A stretch of DNA of 64,000 nucleotides from Aliidiomarina sp. B3213 (GCF_003290085.1 NZ_QMKJ01000004.1:124001-188000); one strand, 5' to 3'. Shown: positions 1 to 9,224, numbered from the stretch's first letter. Translations and numbers: made by a program. The notes: generated by a model from the letters alone, not told the origin.

Positions 1-155
1 TTGTTTAATGTATCTGAACCAATTGAGTTCAGGTTACCGGAAACACCAGACGCACGCTCGTAGTCGGGTAAGTTAGGGTCGATATCTGCTACTGCGGTAA
101 AGTTGACTACGCATAATGCAACTGCCGCTGACAAAACTTTCTTGAACTGTCTCAT
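1..155 (-). CDS. pstS: Phosphate ABC transporter substrate-binding protein PstS (N-terminal part, runs off the window)
   Basis: This is the first 51 codons of a minus-strand gene that leaves the window at base 1. It starts MRQFKKVLSAAVALCVV, a Sec signal peptide ending near TAVA-D, and continues with a segment VSGNLNSIGSDTLNN that matches the beginning of PstS-type periplasmic phosphate-binding proteins, where the SGN-x-SSVGSDT motif opens the first binding lobe. The protein should capture inorganic phosphate in the periplasm for PstCAB. A PhoB-box-like sequence lies about 55 bases upstream, and phoBR lies a few kilobases away on the same strand; both support the call. The ligand cannot be confirmed because most of the protein is missing. 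Confidence 0.8.
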   Translation of the reverse strand, partial: MRQFKKVLSAAVALCVVNFTAVADIDPNLPDYERASGVSGNLNSIGSDTLN

Positions 156-208
156 CTGTTTTCTCCACTTGGGACTCGATTAATTCGGCAATGATCATAA
201 CGACTCAC

Positions 209-227
209 TGTGTCAGTTTTGTTACAG
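209..227 (-). promoter_or_regulatory. PhoB box upstream of pstS
   Basis: Read on the minus strand, CTGTAACAAAACTGACACA matches the two-half-site PhoB box (CTGTCATAAA-x-CTGTCACA) at about 16 of 19 positions by eye. The half-sites are 11 bases apart. It lies about 55 bases before the pstS start codon, a usual distance for PhoB activation. Binding is inferred, not shown. Confidence 0.7.
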
Positions 228-245
228 CTGTCATAAAAGTAGCAT

Positions 246-284
246 AAAACCCCTAGCTCATTGAAAAGCTAGAGGTTTTATTTT
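246..284 (-). terminator. Hairpin terminator after the TonB-dependent receptor gene
   Basis: A 13-base inverted repeat (246-258 with 267-279, one mismatch, 8-base loop) lies just past the stop codon of the receptor gene. The minus-strand 3' arm ends in GGGGTTTT, giving a short T tract. It separates the receptor transcript from the pstS promoter at about 209-227. Confidence 0.6.
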
Positions 285-304
285 TACATTTTTATGAACG
301 AAGT

Positions 305-2989
305 TTAGAAGCGGTAAGTAAAACTTGCGCTTAAACTTGTTCCAGGCTCGCGACGTTGAAGAATTTCACCTTGCTGAGTAATTTCAACTGACTCACCCAG
401 TAGGTTCTTCGCGCCCACTTTGAACGTCATACCGTCTACAGGGTAGTAGCTATAGGTAAAGTCTACAGAGTGGAATGGTTGCTCGTAAGCATCGTCTTTC
501 CCATCTACACCAGCGAAAGAAATACGCTCGCCAAACACGTTGTAGCTCAGCGTTGCAGAGTGTTTCTCGTTCGCAGAGTCGAAACCTAACTGGGTATTCA
601 GTACATACTCAGAATGGCCTGACATTCTACGTGTAAGGTTAGTGATGTTTGATTCACCAAAGCTTTGAATTTCAATCTCAGAGTCGCTCAACGTAACGTT
701 ACCGGCGACGAAGAAACCTTCTAAAGCGCCTTCAAATGGTTTTACAAACTCTGTTTCTAAGCCATACACGTAACCTGTCTCAGCGTTACGGAACGACACC
801 AGTAAGTTACCGTCTGAACCAAGCAGCTCAATCGTTTCGATTGGCGCGTCGATGTCTTTGTAGAAACCACCAACACTTAGAGAACCACCGGTATACATGT
901 ACCATTCCCAGCGCACATCAAAGTTAGTGAGCTTCGAACTAATCAGGTCCGAGTAACCAATGACTTTAAAATCCGTAAGTGGGTCGACATAAAGTACTGG
1001 AGTAACCTCACGCAAGTCTGGACGAACAACGGTTTCACTAGCACCGAATCTTAACTGCATGTCTGGGTGGAATAACCAGGTTACGGCGATACTTGGGTAC
1101 AAGTCGTCGTCTAGCAATGGATAGTCAGCAATTTCACCTTGAATTTCACCTGTAGCAGGGTTCATAGGTAATGCTAATTGACGGAAGTCTTCATAACGTG
1201 CGCCAACATTTACACGCCATGTGTAGTCCCACAATGCATCTACACCAACATAGAACGCGTCTAGTTGCTGTGCTGCAATGTAGTCATCTGCCTGCGCTGT
1301 TACGTCAGAAATTCTGAAGTTGCGGTTTGGATCTTGAATATTCTCGTCCGAGAAAATATTCGAGAACGACTGCGCCAACTCTTGGTTTGAGAACCCACGG
1401 CTGTCCAACTTAAAGCGATTTACTTCCGAGTTGCGCGAACGTTGGTAATAGAAGTAGCCACCTTGCAGTTCTAATTCCCAGTTGCTCAAACTCACAGGTA
1501 AACCAAAGTCGATGCGACCATTTTCCGTGTTATCAACCATGTCACTGAACAAGTACAATGCAGCGTTGTCACTGCGGCGTAATGCTTCAGTTACGCTTCC
1601 GTCTTCACCACGGTTACGAAGGTAGCGATACTCTACTTCGCCTGGTGCATAACGACGTGCTTTAGCGTCGGTATACTGCCAGTCTATGCTCATGTCACCC
1701 AAGAAACCGAATACGTGCGAACCGCGAATTTGGTTGGCCACCAATGTGCGCTCTTCATAACGAATCGAGTAGTCTACGTTTTCACGGTTCGACTCGTTAA
1801 TGGTTTCAATGGTGTCACCCACTTTCTTTTTAATTTCGTCGGCTGTGTCTAACAAATAAACCGTAGTTGTTTCCAACTTATGTTCATTGTTGTAGTTCAA
1901 GCCTACGTTGAAAATGCCTGACAACTGAGTGTTGTATTCCGTTCCGGAAATATCGTCGAACGCCACAAGCGGAGTTAACTCATTACCGGTAGTAATAGAG
2001 TAATAACGCTCTTGTTCGTTGATGTTTTTCGCGCTTTGGTCGTAACTTACAGCACTCATTAAACCCAGGCTCAAACTGTCGCTAAGTTCAAAGCGGTCAC
2101 CATAACTAAAGCTTGCGCCGTAGTCTGGGTCAATCGACTGCTCAGTAACGTCCATATTACGATTAATGGCTAAGCCTAAGTCACGGTTAATCGCTTGAGC
2201 TTGCTCAAGGTTCTCAACTGTTACACCGCCAAGTGCTTGCGCGATAGAAATTGGTTCTAAAGAGCCATACTGATTCAGTGCATTCGTTAACTCAGGTGCC
2301 AAACCGCGTGTGCCGTCATCACGACCACGCCAGTCATCGTCGCCACCAGCATAAGTTAAACCATCGTCACTGTTTTCAGAGTTCATTCCTGTGCTTAGTG
2401 AGAACTCAAAGAATCTTTCCTGAGGTAAGTTCAACGTGCGGATGTTTACACCACCGCCCCCGAAAGATGCAGGTTCAGACACTGAGAAGCTCTTTTGTAC
2501 CACTAAGCTTTCAATAATACTGGTTGGAAACATGTCCAAAGGTATTACATTACGGGTTGGGTCTGGACTCGGTACCATACCGCCATTTAACAAGGTACTC
2601 GAATAACGTTCACCTAAACCACGTACATAGATAAACTTATTATCGACAAGAGTAAGACCGGTAATGCGTCTTAATGCAGACGCTACGTCGGAATCACCAA
2701 TTCTGCCGATAGAGACTGAGTCGAGGTAGTCTGCTACTTGCGGTTGCTCACGGCGCTCTGCAGCAACTACAGCTGCCGAACTCATTTGACGACCAGTGAC
2801 TTGAATACGCTCAACACGTTGCTCGCGTAGCACTTCGTCAATCACTTGCTCTTCCGCTTCCTCCGCTGCAGCTTCCGCCTCAACGTCTGTAGTCTCAGCC
2901 CACAAGGGCTGAGACATCAGAGGGGCGGTAGCAAGAGCAATTAGGATTGATCGTGCGAGAGGTCTCAGGATCATTCTACGTTGCTTCAT
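305..2989 (-). CDS. TonB-dependent outer-membrane receptor, probably phosphate-regulated
   Basis: This 894-residue outer-membrane receptor would use TonB/ExbB/ExbD energy to import a large or scarce substrate. It has a signal peptide (about 1-31), an acidic Ala/Glu-rich stretch (33-55), the segment RVERIQVTGRQ typical of the start of such receptors, then a plug domain (about 75-190) containing SALRRITGLTLVDNKFIYVR and GERYSSTLLNGG. A long beta-barrel follows, ending in the classical aromatic terminus SASFTYRF. The gene begins 17 bases after the stop of the duplicated lipoprotein gene, so the two very likely form one transcript, and pstS follows after a terminator. The substrate is unknown. 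The PhoB-box array ahead of the lipoprotein gene suggests a phosphorus-containing compound; that is inference. Confidence 0.85.
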   Translation of the reverse strand: MKQRRMILRPLARSILIALATAPLMSQPLWAETTDVEAEAAAEEAEEQVIDEVLREQRVERIQVTGRQMSSAAVVAAERREQPQVADYLDSVSIGRIGDSDVASALRRITGLTLVDNKFIYVRGLGERYSSTLLNGGMVPSPDPTRNVIPLDMFPTSIIESLVVQKSFSVSEPASFGGGGVNIRTLNLPQERFFEFSLSTGMNSENSDDGLTYAGGDDDWRGRDDGTRGLAPELTNALNQYGSLEPISIAQALGGVTVENLEQAQAINRDLGLAINRNMDVTEQSIDPDYGASFSYGDRFELSDSLSLGLMSAVSYDQSAKNINEQERYYSITTGNELTPLVAFDDISGTEYNTQLSGIFNVGLNYNNEHKLETTTVYLLDTADEIKKKVGDTIETINESNRENVDYSIRYEERTLVANQIRGSHVFGFLGDMSIDWQYTDAKARRYAPGEVEYRYLRNRGEDGSVTEALRRSDNAALYLFSDMVDNTENGRIDFGLPVSLSNWELELQGGYFYYQRSRNSEVNRFKLDSRGFSNQELAQSFSNIFSDENIQDPNRNFRISDVTAQADDYIAAQQLDAFYVGVDALWDYTWRVNVGARYEDFRQLALPMNPATGEIQGEIADYPLLDDDLYPSIAVTWLFHPDMQLRFGASETVVRPDLREVTPVLYVDPLTDFKVIGYSDLISSKLTNFDVRWEWYMYTGGSLSVGGFYKDIDAPIETIELLGSDGNLLVSFRNAETGYVYGLETEFVKPFEGALEGFFVAGNVTLSDSEIEIQSFGESNITNLTRRMSGHSEYVLNTQLGFDSANEKHSATLSYNVFGERISFAGVDGKDDAYEQPFHSVDFTYSYYPVDGMTFKVGAKNLLGESVEITQQGEILQRREPGTSLSASFTYRF

Positions 2990-3006
2990 TTAGTTACCGC
3001 CTTTTA

Positions 3007-5691
3007 TTAGTTAGATTCAAGACCAACAGTCCAACCTTGCGTCCAGTTGTAGTCTTCTGTAACCGCACCGATGAATGGAACGTTTACGAAGAAGTCATCA
3101 TCCTGAGACACGTCGCGAGCTGTTGTATCGAAGATTGTGAAGATACCGTTTACTGCTTCAGCCATAGTTGCTGCAGTTTGGTTACCTTCTTGAGCTAAGA
3201 ACCACTGTTCTGTTGTTTGCGTAGCACTTACGTCACCTTTGAAAGGTTCGTCACATGCAACTAGTGAGTGCGTCATCTCTGTCGTGAAGTCTGCAGCAAG
3301 TGCCATTGACTCGTCAGAGTTAAACTCTAAACATTCACCCATTCCTGCAGGACCAGTGATAACAAAGTTATATAGCTTCGCAGTTGTACCCGCTCTAAGA
3401 AGCACACCTTCAGAGTCCTTATCAGCAGACGTGTAGTCGTTACCGATAATGGTCATGTTCGCAACCGTTGGATTCGAGATAGGAGTAGCAGTGAAGTTAC
3501 CTGACTGGTTATCAGCTTCGATACCGCGGTTCGCTTCACCGTCGTGCTTAACAAGCATGAACTGTACTTTACCGTTCCAGCCGTCAGCCCAGTCTAGTGA
3601 GTCATCACCAATTGCTGTCGTTACCATGTAACGCACGTTTGCAGAGCCACCGAAGAACTCGATACCGTCGTCTAGGTTTTGGTGAACTTGTAAGAATGAC
3701 AAGCGAGTTCCTGAACCGATACCTGCGAAAGTAATACCGTTAAGTTCGTTGTCTGGTAATACTTCGTAGCCTGCGTGTTGAACACGTACAAACTTCATTT
3801 TACCTGAGTTGTCGTCTTCAATACCGCCGCCATATGGGCCAGCGTCGCCTTCAGCTTCAATTGCACAGTTTTCCGGAGCTGCTTGGTCACACTTGTTGCT
3901 TACGCCGTTACCTAGCAACACTAGTCCGCCCCATTGGCCAGAAGAAGTGTTTGCACCAATAACGTCTTGCAATGATGTCATTACGATTGGCGCGTTCGGG
4001 CGACCTTCAGCGCTAATTTTAGAACCACGTGCGATAACCAAGAAGTCAGCACCACCTTGACCGAAGATAGTTACACCTGGGTCAATGTAGAGTGTTGAGT
4101 TGTCAGCATTGTCGTTACCGATACGCACTAGACCGTCAAGTACATAGTCTGCACCTACTTGTAGGTGAACGTCTTGCGTGTAAGTACCATTCAGTTCACA
4201 GTTCAAGCGACCAGTAATACTTTGAATTTGAGTAGTACCTGATGGGCAGCTCATTGCGTCTACAGTGTTATGTAAACCGTAAGTCCAACCTTCAGTCCAG
4301 TCAGTTGTGCCGTCGAACGCACCGATGTAGTCAACTTCGTCGAACCAGTTATCTACTTGGTTCGCTACGTTTACACCAGCACCTAGCGCAGGAGAAACCG
4401 CAGAAGGCATGTAGTCACCTAGAAGTGGGTCAACAGTAGAGTTACCCTCTTGACCTAGGAACCAAGCTTCAGCGTCAAAAGTAACGTTGTCGTTCGCGTC
4501 TACAGTTGCTTTGAAAGGTTCTGAACAGCTGATGATCGAGTGTGTGAATTGCATGTCGTTCGAATTCGCATTTGCAACAGTTGCGTCGTCGTTTAACTCG
4601 AAGCACTCACCCGTTCCTGGCTCGCCTGCAATAATAACGTTGTGAAGTTCAGCGCTAGTACCACGGCGTAACAAGATACCTTCAGCATCGTCATCACCGT
4701 CCCACTCATTCGTTAGAATGGTTAGGTTAGAAATTACTGGGCGGCTGCGTGGCGTAGCATTGAAGTCTGCAGAACTATTGTCTGCCTCGATACCACGGTT
4801 AGCTTTTGCATTGTATGGGTTGTGCTTGATCAGTACGTGTTGTAAACGACCATTCCAGCCTGCGTCCCAGTCTAGAGAGTCGTCTTGGTTACCCATAAGG
4901 ACAACATATTTAGCACTTACTGTACCGCCGAAAAACTCGATACCGTCGTCTAGGTTGTTGTAAACCTGAATATGTTCAACAGTAGTACCTGAACCTACAC
5001 CTGCGAAGGTAATACCGTTTAATTCGTTGTCTGGCAATACTTCATAACCCGCGTAACGAACCTGCACGTAGCGTAAAACACCACTGTTGTCGTCTTCTAG
5101 GTTACCGCCGTAAGGACCAGCGTCACCTTCAGCTTCAATTGAACAAGCTGACAAATCTTCACAACGGTTACTTGGTGCGCGACCTAGCAACACTAAACCA
5201 CCCCACTGGCCTGAGTCAGTACCAGTTGCTGTACCAAGTAGGTTTTGCAATGAAGTCATTACGATTGGCGAGTTTTGTGTGCCCTCTGCCATGATTTGCG
5301 AGCCACGACGAACCACTAAGAAGTCTGCACCGCTTTTACCAAATAACGTGGTGCCTGCTTCAATTGAAAGCACAGTAGAGTCAGCTTCGTCGTTACCTAC
5401 TGCTACACGGCCGTCTAGCGCCCACAAAATGTCGTTCGTTAATGTCCGGTCTTGCGTTAACGTACCTGTAATTTCACAAACAGGTAGGTTCTGGCCACTG
5501 ATCGCGTCGCCTTCAGTTGCCCATGAAGGGCAATCGCCTTCAACTGGTGTGCCGCCACCGCCGCCACCAGAGCCGCCGTCACCGCCTGGATTCTGTTCAC
5601 CACCTGCATTAATGACGATGTCGCCACCACATGCAGAAAGCGCCAACGCCATTGCGACAGCACTAAGCTTGAATAAGTTACGAGCTAACAT
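3007..5691 (-). CDS. Outer-membrane-type lipoprotein with an internal tandem duplication
   Basis: The protein has 894 residues and starts with a lipoprotein signal, lipobox LSAC at residues 18-21, followed by a Gly-rich linker (about 30-50). The rest consists of two homologous halves (about 52-465 and 470-894). Each half repeats, in the same order, QWGGLVLLG, IEAEGDAGPYGG, AGYEVLPDNELNGITFAG, NLDDGIEFFGG, DDSLDW, NRGIEADN and GECxEFN. The short repetitive strands look like a right-handed beta-helix, as in secreted carbohydrate-binding or polygalacturonase-fold proteins, but I see no enzyme active site I can name. Single-unit relatives of about 450 residues occur near TonB receptors in marine bacteria (my recollection of the family). 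It is the first gene of a likely two-gene transcript with the receptor and has PhoB-like repeats upstream. The function is not known; surface substrate capture for the receptor is a reasonable guess. Confidence 0.75.
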   Translation of the reverse strand: MLARNLFKLSAVAMALALSACGGDIVINAGGEQNPGGDGGSGGGGGGTPVEGDCPSWATEGDAISGQNLPVCEITGTLTQDRTLTNDILWALDGRVAVGNDEADSTVLSIEAGTTLFGKSGADFLVVRRGSQIMAEGTQNSPIVMTSLQNLLGTATGTDSGQWGGLVLLGRAPSNRCEDLSACSIEAEGDAGPYGGNLEDDNSGVLRYVQVRYAGYEVLPDNELNGITFAGVGSGTTVEHIQVYNNLDDGIEFFGGTVSAKYVVLMGNQDDSLDWDAGWNGRLQHVLIKHNPYNAKANRGIEADNSSADFNATPRSRPVISNLTILTNEWDGDDDAEGILLRRGTSAELHNVIIAGEPGTGECFELNDDATVANANSNDMQFTHSIISCSEPFKATVDANDNVTFDAEAWFLGQEGNSTVDPLLGDYMPSAVSPALGAGVNVANQVDNWFDEVDYIGAFDGTTDWTEGWTYGLHNTVDAMSCPSGTTQIQSITGRLNCELNGTYTQDVHLQVGADYVLDGLVRIGNDNADNSTLYIDPGVTIFGQGGADFLVIARGSKISAEGRPNAPIVMTSLQDVIGANTSSGQWGGLVLLGNGVSNKCDQAAPENCAIEAEGDAGPYGGGIEDDNSGKMKFVRVQHAGYEVLPDNELNGITFAGIGSGTRLSFLQVHQNLDDGIEFFGGSANVRYMVTTAIGDDSLDWADGWNGKVQFMLVKHDGEANRGIEADNQSGNFTATPISNPTVANMTIIGNDYTSADKDSEGVLLRAGTTAKLYNFVITGPAGMGECLEFNSDESMALAADFTTEMTHSLVACDEPFKGDVSATQTTEQWFLAQEGNQTAATMAEAVNGIFTIFDTTARDVSQDDDFFVNVPFIGAVTEDYNWTQGWTVGLESN

Positions 5692-5750
5692 ATTTGTAGG
5701 TCCCCGTTATTGGAAGATTATTAGTTTGCGGGAACCATTATCCAAATCGA

Positions 5751-5791
5751 TGTGACAGCTAAGTGAATGCAAAATGACAATTCAATGACAA
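5751..5791 (-). promoter_or_regulatory. Array of PhoB half-sites upstream of the lipoprotein/receptor operon
   Basis: On the minus strand, TGTCA-like half-sites recur with an 11-base period: TGTCATTGAAT, TGTCATTTTGC, ATTCACTTAGC, TGTCACATCGA. The best two-half-site box is TTGTCATTGAATTGTCATT at 5773-5791, about 82 bases before the start codon. Two more TGTCACAAA-type repeats lie further upstream (about 5804-5810 and 5824-5830). The 147-base gap between phoR and the lipoprotein gene holds little else. Confidence 0.65.
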
Positions 5792-5838
5792 GTGAGAAGG
5801 TTTTGTGACAAATGCGGCGTTTTTGTGACAGCTAAAAT

Positions 5839-7143
5839 TTAGCTCGCCGCACTTAGAAGTAGGCTATGGGGAATAACGAAGCTGAAGGTGCTTCCTTTGC
5901 CTAAAACACTTTGAACTTGCAGGTATGAACGATGATGTTCTAACGAATGCTTCACGATAGACAAACCTAAACCCGTACCACCAGTACCGCTGTTTCGGTC
6001 GTCTTCAACGCGATAAAAACGCTCCGTTAGTCTAGGCAAATGTTCGGCGCTAATACCATGACCGTTGTCGGTCACGGAAAATTCAGCACCTTGCATATTC
6101 ATTTTCCACGACACTTTAATGATGCCTTCAGTGGGGGTGTACTTAATTGCGTTTACTACAAGGTTCTGAATTGCAGCGCTAAGCTTCTCTTCACTCCCTT
6201 GAACAATAATACTGTCGTCTATTTCTACTTGTAATGTTTGGTCTTTCGACTCTGCCATAATTTTCAGGTCGGCAAGCAACCGCTCTGTTAATTGTTTCAC
6301 ACGGATAACGTCGCTTACGTCTGAGCCCTGAGCTTCCATACGCGAAAGCGTAAGTAACTGTTCGACCATAATCTGCATGCGACCGGTTTGACTCGTTATG
6401 TCGCGAATTGCTTTTTTCATTTGCTTGGGCGGCATAAGCTCTGGATCTTCCATAAGCTCTAAATAGCCTTGCATAACGGTAAGCGGTGTTTTTAATTCAT
6501 GGGACACATTGGCAACGAAGTCTTTGCGCATGCGTTCAAGCTTTGAAATTCGAGTAACGTCTCGAGCTATCACCAACCACTGTTTGCCCGCATAGGGCAT
6601 AATTCTTAACTCGATCATGCGGCTGTCACCCACTGGCGACGACAACGTAATTGACTCTTTAAAGTCGCCCTTTCTAAAGTACTTCACAAAACGTGGGTGG
6701 CGTATAAAGTTGGTGATACGTATGCCTTTGTCAGCTGGCCATTTCAAGCCAAAATAAAGCTGAGCTAAACGATTCGCCCACACCAAATTACCACTTGCTT
6801 CTAACACCATGCCCGCATCGGGAATCGACTCAGCGGCTTCACGGAAGCGCTGCAAAATCATGGCTAAATTACGACGTCTTAACTGCGAGCGACGCAATGT
6901 ACGATAAATACCGTCGTAAATGTCGCTCCAAGTACCCGGAGCTTGTGGAGGGTGCATGGTGCGGCTTTGCCACAACCATTTACTTAGGCGCTGCTGATAA
7001 AACAGTCCCCAAACAATCAAACCAAATAGAAATAACGCGATAAGCTCAGCACTGATACCCCAGATACTGCCTATTGCAGCCAAGCCGGCGCAAATAACAA
7101 CAATACGAATGAGTAGCCGAGCAAAATTATAATCGCGTTCCAT
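5839..7143 (-). CDS. phoR: Phosphate regulon sensor histidine kinase PhoR
   Basis: PhoR senses phosphate status through the Pst system and phosphorylates PhoB. At 434 residues it is close to the usual length. It shows two N-terminal membrane segments (about 9-48) with almost no periplasmic loop, a PAS-type domain (about 95-190), the HisKA motif VSHELKTPLTVMQGYLEL with the phosphorylated His at 215, and a HATPase domain with the N box QNLVVNAIKYTP, the G1 box VTDNGHGI and the G2 box GTGLGLSIVKH. A Shine-Dalgarno AAGGT lies 7 bases before the ATG. The gene follows phoB by 28 bases, the standard phoB-phoR operon. Confidence 0.95.
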   Translation of the reverse strand: MERDYNFARLLIRIVVICAGLAAIGSIWGISAELIALFLFGLIVWGLFYQQRLSKWLWQSRTMHPPQAPGTWSDIYDGIYRTLRRSQLRRRNLAMILQRFREAAESIPDAGMVLEASGNLVWANRLAQLYFGLKWPADKGIRITNFIRHPRFVKYFRKGDFKESITLSSPVGDSRMIELRIMPYAGKQWLVIARDVTRISKLERMRKDFVANVSHELKTPLTVMQGYLELMEDPELMPPKQMKKAIRDITSQTGRMQIMVEQLLTLSRMEAQGSDVSDVIRVKQLTERLLADLKIMAESKDQTLQVEIDDSIIVQGSEEKLSAAIQNLVVNAIKYTPTEGIIKVSWKMNMQGAEFSVTDNGHGISAEHLPRLTERFYRVEDDRNSGTGGTGLGLSIVKHSLEHHRSYLQVQSVLGKGSTFSFVIPHSLLLSAAS

Positions 7144-7171
7144 AGATTACCTTTCAGGAAGACAACTTAAA

Positions 7172-7858
7172 TTATCGCGCAGAGAAACGATAACCTACAC
7201 CTCTAACCGTTTGTACAAGTCGATCATGTCCATGCGATTCTAACGCTTTTCTTAAGCGACGGATATGCACATCTACCGTTCTGTCTTCCACGTATACATT
7301 CGTACCCCAAACGTGGTCAAGTAGCTGCTCACGACTATACACGCGCTCTGGGTGTGTCATAAAGAAGTGTAATAAGCGAAATTCGGTCGGCCCCATATCT
7401 AGTGGGTCGTCGTTGGTTGAAACTCGGTGTGACACTGGGTCTAGCTTAAGCCCTTCAACAACCAGAGGCTCGTCTAATGAAGTTGGGTTCACTCGGCGGA
7501 ACACTGCACGCATACGCGCAATCAACTCTTTTGGAGAAAAAGGTTTAGTCATGTAGTCGTCGGCACCAACTTCTAACCCTTTTATCTTGTCTTCTTCTTC
7601 ACCACGCGCTGTGAGCATAATGATTGGAATATGCTTTAAATGCTCAGTTCCTTTAATTTTGCGCGCAAGCTGCACACCACTACCACCAGGAAGCATCCAA
7701 TCTAACAGAATCATGTCTGGGTAAGGTTCAACTAAACGCTCTAGTGCAACATTGTAGTCTGAAGCTTCCACGGGTTGATATCCGTGTTGCTCCATAACGA
7801 AAGCAAGCATCTCGCGAATTGGTGCTTCATCTTCAACGATTAGAATTCTACTTGGCAT
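7172..7858 (-). CDS. phoB: Phosphate regulon response regulator PhoB
   Basis: PhoB is an OmpR-family transcription factor that activates Pho-regulon promoters after phosphorylation by PhoR. The receiver domain (about 1-120) has the acidic pair in [11 protein letters not shown], the phospho-acceptor Asp in [11 protein letters not shown] and the Lys in TKPFSPKEL. The winged-helix domain ends with [15 protein letters not shown] and VRGVGYRF, almost as in E. coli PhoB. I chose the ATG at 7858 because GGGA lies 7 bases ahead of it; an in-frame ATG two codons earlier (7864) has that sequence too close. A PhoB box upstream indicates autoregulation. Confidence 0.95.
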   Translation of the reverse strand: MPSRILIVEDEAPIREMLAFVMEQHGYQPVEASDYNVALERLVEPYPDMILLDWMLPGGSGVQLARKIKGTEHLKHIPIIMLTARGEEEDKIKGLEVGADDYMTKPFSPKELIARMRAVFRRVNPTSLDEPLVVEGLKLDPVSHRVSTNDDPLDMGPTEFRLLHFFMTHPERVYSREQLLDHVWGTNVYVEDRTVDVHIRRLRKALESHGHDRLVQTVRGVGYRFSAR

Positions 7859-7906
7859 GACCATATCCCATTATTTATTCGATATATTATCAGTATGGGA
7901 TAGAAG

Positions 7907-7925
7907 TGTGACACTTTTATGACTT
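7907..7925 (-). promoter_or_regulatory. PhoB box upstream of phoBR
   Basis: Minus-strand AAGTCATAAAAGTGTCACA matches the PhoB box at about 15 of 19 positions by eye, and lies about 50 bases ahead of the phoB start. A further GTGTCAC-like half-site on the plus strand and a GTGACA on the minus strand lie near 7937-7945. Positive autoregulation of phoBR is usual in proteobacteria. Confidence 0.65.
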
Positions 7926-7953
7926 CCGTCGAAAAAGTGTCACATTCTCGATT

Positions 7954-8967
7954 TTAGAATCTGAATACTACGCCAGCAGACAGTCCGAATGGGTCGTTAC
8001 CTGCCATTACAGGAAGAGACTTACCAAATCCACCTTCAGTGATTGAGGCTAGACCTAGGTCGTCATTGTTAGTCATGGTAGCCACAGTGTATACCGTTAA
8101 GCTTGGCGACAATACGCGGTCTAAACCAATAGAGAACGAGCTTGATTCGTTATTGTCGATGTCGTCATAACTACGCGCACCCACTTGCGCTTTAAGCCAG
8201 TATTCGTTGTTTAAGCGATAGCGACCAGACAAGATCCATCCAGTTGCGTCACCCTCAACTAAGTTAGTTACGCGCTGACCAAGTGCAGCAACACGCCAGC
8301 CATCACCGATACGAACAACACTAAAACGAGTACCTTTTACTGTTTTACCTACGTTACGGTTGTCGTGCTGATAGCCTGCAGTAAATGCCCAGCCACCAGT
8401 ACGGTATTGCAACGACGTACCAATAATGTCGTTGTCGTTCGTTACCGTTACGCCAGTTTGTTCTTCAGTTCCGTAATGAAGCTTCCATACAAAGCCATTC
8501 ATATTCGGAGTTTGGTATTGCACAGCATTTTTGTAACGGCGGTCGAGATGCATTTCACCACGACGAAGCATGTTACGGCCATCACCAATTCGGTCACGAA
8601 ACTCTTCAACACCCGAAAGAATAGACTTGGTTGGAGAACCAAAGTAACCGAACGTTACGGTACCGAAGTCGCCTTTAAATCCGATTAAAGTGTCACGAGC
8701 GCCCAGAGAGCTGCCGCCTTCACTTACGTCTACCGAGCGTTCGATTTCGGCAAAAACACTCAAGTCTTCATTCAGTCGGTAATCAGCTGTTACACCGATG
8801 CGACTTGCATTACTCGCTACATTAAGGCCACCTTCGTCACCGTCGTACAAATAAGCTGTCGACAATTGAATACGACCGTAAAAGTCTACTTCTACTTCGT
8901 TCGCTTGCGCTATAGAAGTAAACCCAAGAGCCGCCACTAAAAGTCCAAGTGTTTTTACCTGTTTCAT
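7954..8967 (-). CDS. Outer-membrane porin, probably phosphate-starvation induced
   Basis: This 337-residue protein has a signal peptide (about 1-22, cleaving after AQA) followed by VEVDFYGRIQLSTAYL, the opening strand of general Gram-negative porins of the PhoE/OmpC type. Alternating beta strands follow, including an ASRIGVTADYRLNEDLSVFA segment and an acidic loop around DFGTVTFGYFGSP. The C-terminus SAGVVFRF ends in Phe, as needed for barrel insertion. It should form a diffusion channel, perhaps anion-favouring like PhoE or OprP, but selectivity cannot be read here. It lies just upstream of phoB on the same strand and has a dense PhoB-box array in its promoter. Confidence 0.85.
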   Translation of the reverse strand: MKQVKTLGLLVAALGFTSIAQANEVEVDFYGRIQLSTAYLYDGDEGGLNVASNASRIGVTADYRLNEDLSVFAEIERSVDVSEGGSSLGARDTLIGFKGDFGTVTFGYFGSPTKSILSGVEEFRDRIGDGRNMLRRGEMHLDRRYKNAVQYQTPNMNGFVWKLHYGTEEQTGVTVTNDNDIIGTSLQYRTGGWAFTAGYQHDNRNVGKTVKGTRFSVVRIGDGWRVAALGQRVTNLVEGDATGWILSGRYRLNNEYWLKAQVGARSYDDIDNNESSSFSIGLDRVLSPSLTVYTVATMTNNDDLGLASITEGGFGKSLPVMAGNDPFGLSAGVVFRF

Positions 8968-9003
8968 AAAACTTTCCTATCGTGATGATGAAAACGACAA
9001 TTG

Positions 9004-9051
9004 TATGACACAAACATTACAGCTTTATTACAAGTGACACTTTTATTGCAG
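9004..9051 (-). promoter_or_regulatory. Tandem PhoB boxes upstream of the porin gene
   Basis: Three overlapping PhoB-like boxes are read on the minus strand: CTGCAATAAAAGTGTCACT (9033-9051), TTGTAATAAAGCTGTAATG (9015-9033) and CTGTAATGTTTGTGTCATA (9004-9022). Half-sites in the last two are 11 bases apart. The array ends 37 bases before the porin start codon. It is the richest PhoB-like site in the window. The remaining intergenic stretch up to 9224 shows nothing else I recognise. Confidence 0.7.
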
Positions 9052-9224
9052 ATTTTCTACCAAAATATGAATTAATTATGACGAAATTGAAATGTTCGTA
9101 TACTGAACGCTTCAGATTATAGCCTGCAATGACAGTATTTTCTTGCGAACCTGCATGCTATTCGGTAGTTTTGACATGGAATTCCAAATTTTCATGCGCA
9201 GACTAAATGACAGGAAACGTGTAA

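Noticed and set aside
5279-5755. A 158-codon plus-strand frame antisense to the lipoprotein gene
   Set aside because: It lies wholly opposite the well-supported lipoprotein gene, has a Pro/Ser-rich product of antisense type and no ribosome site or known domain.
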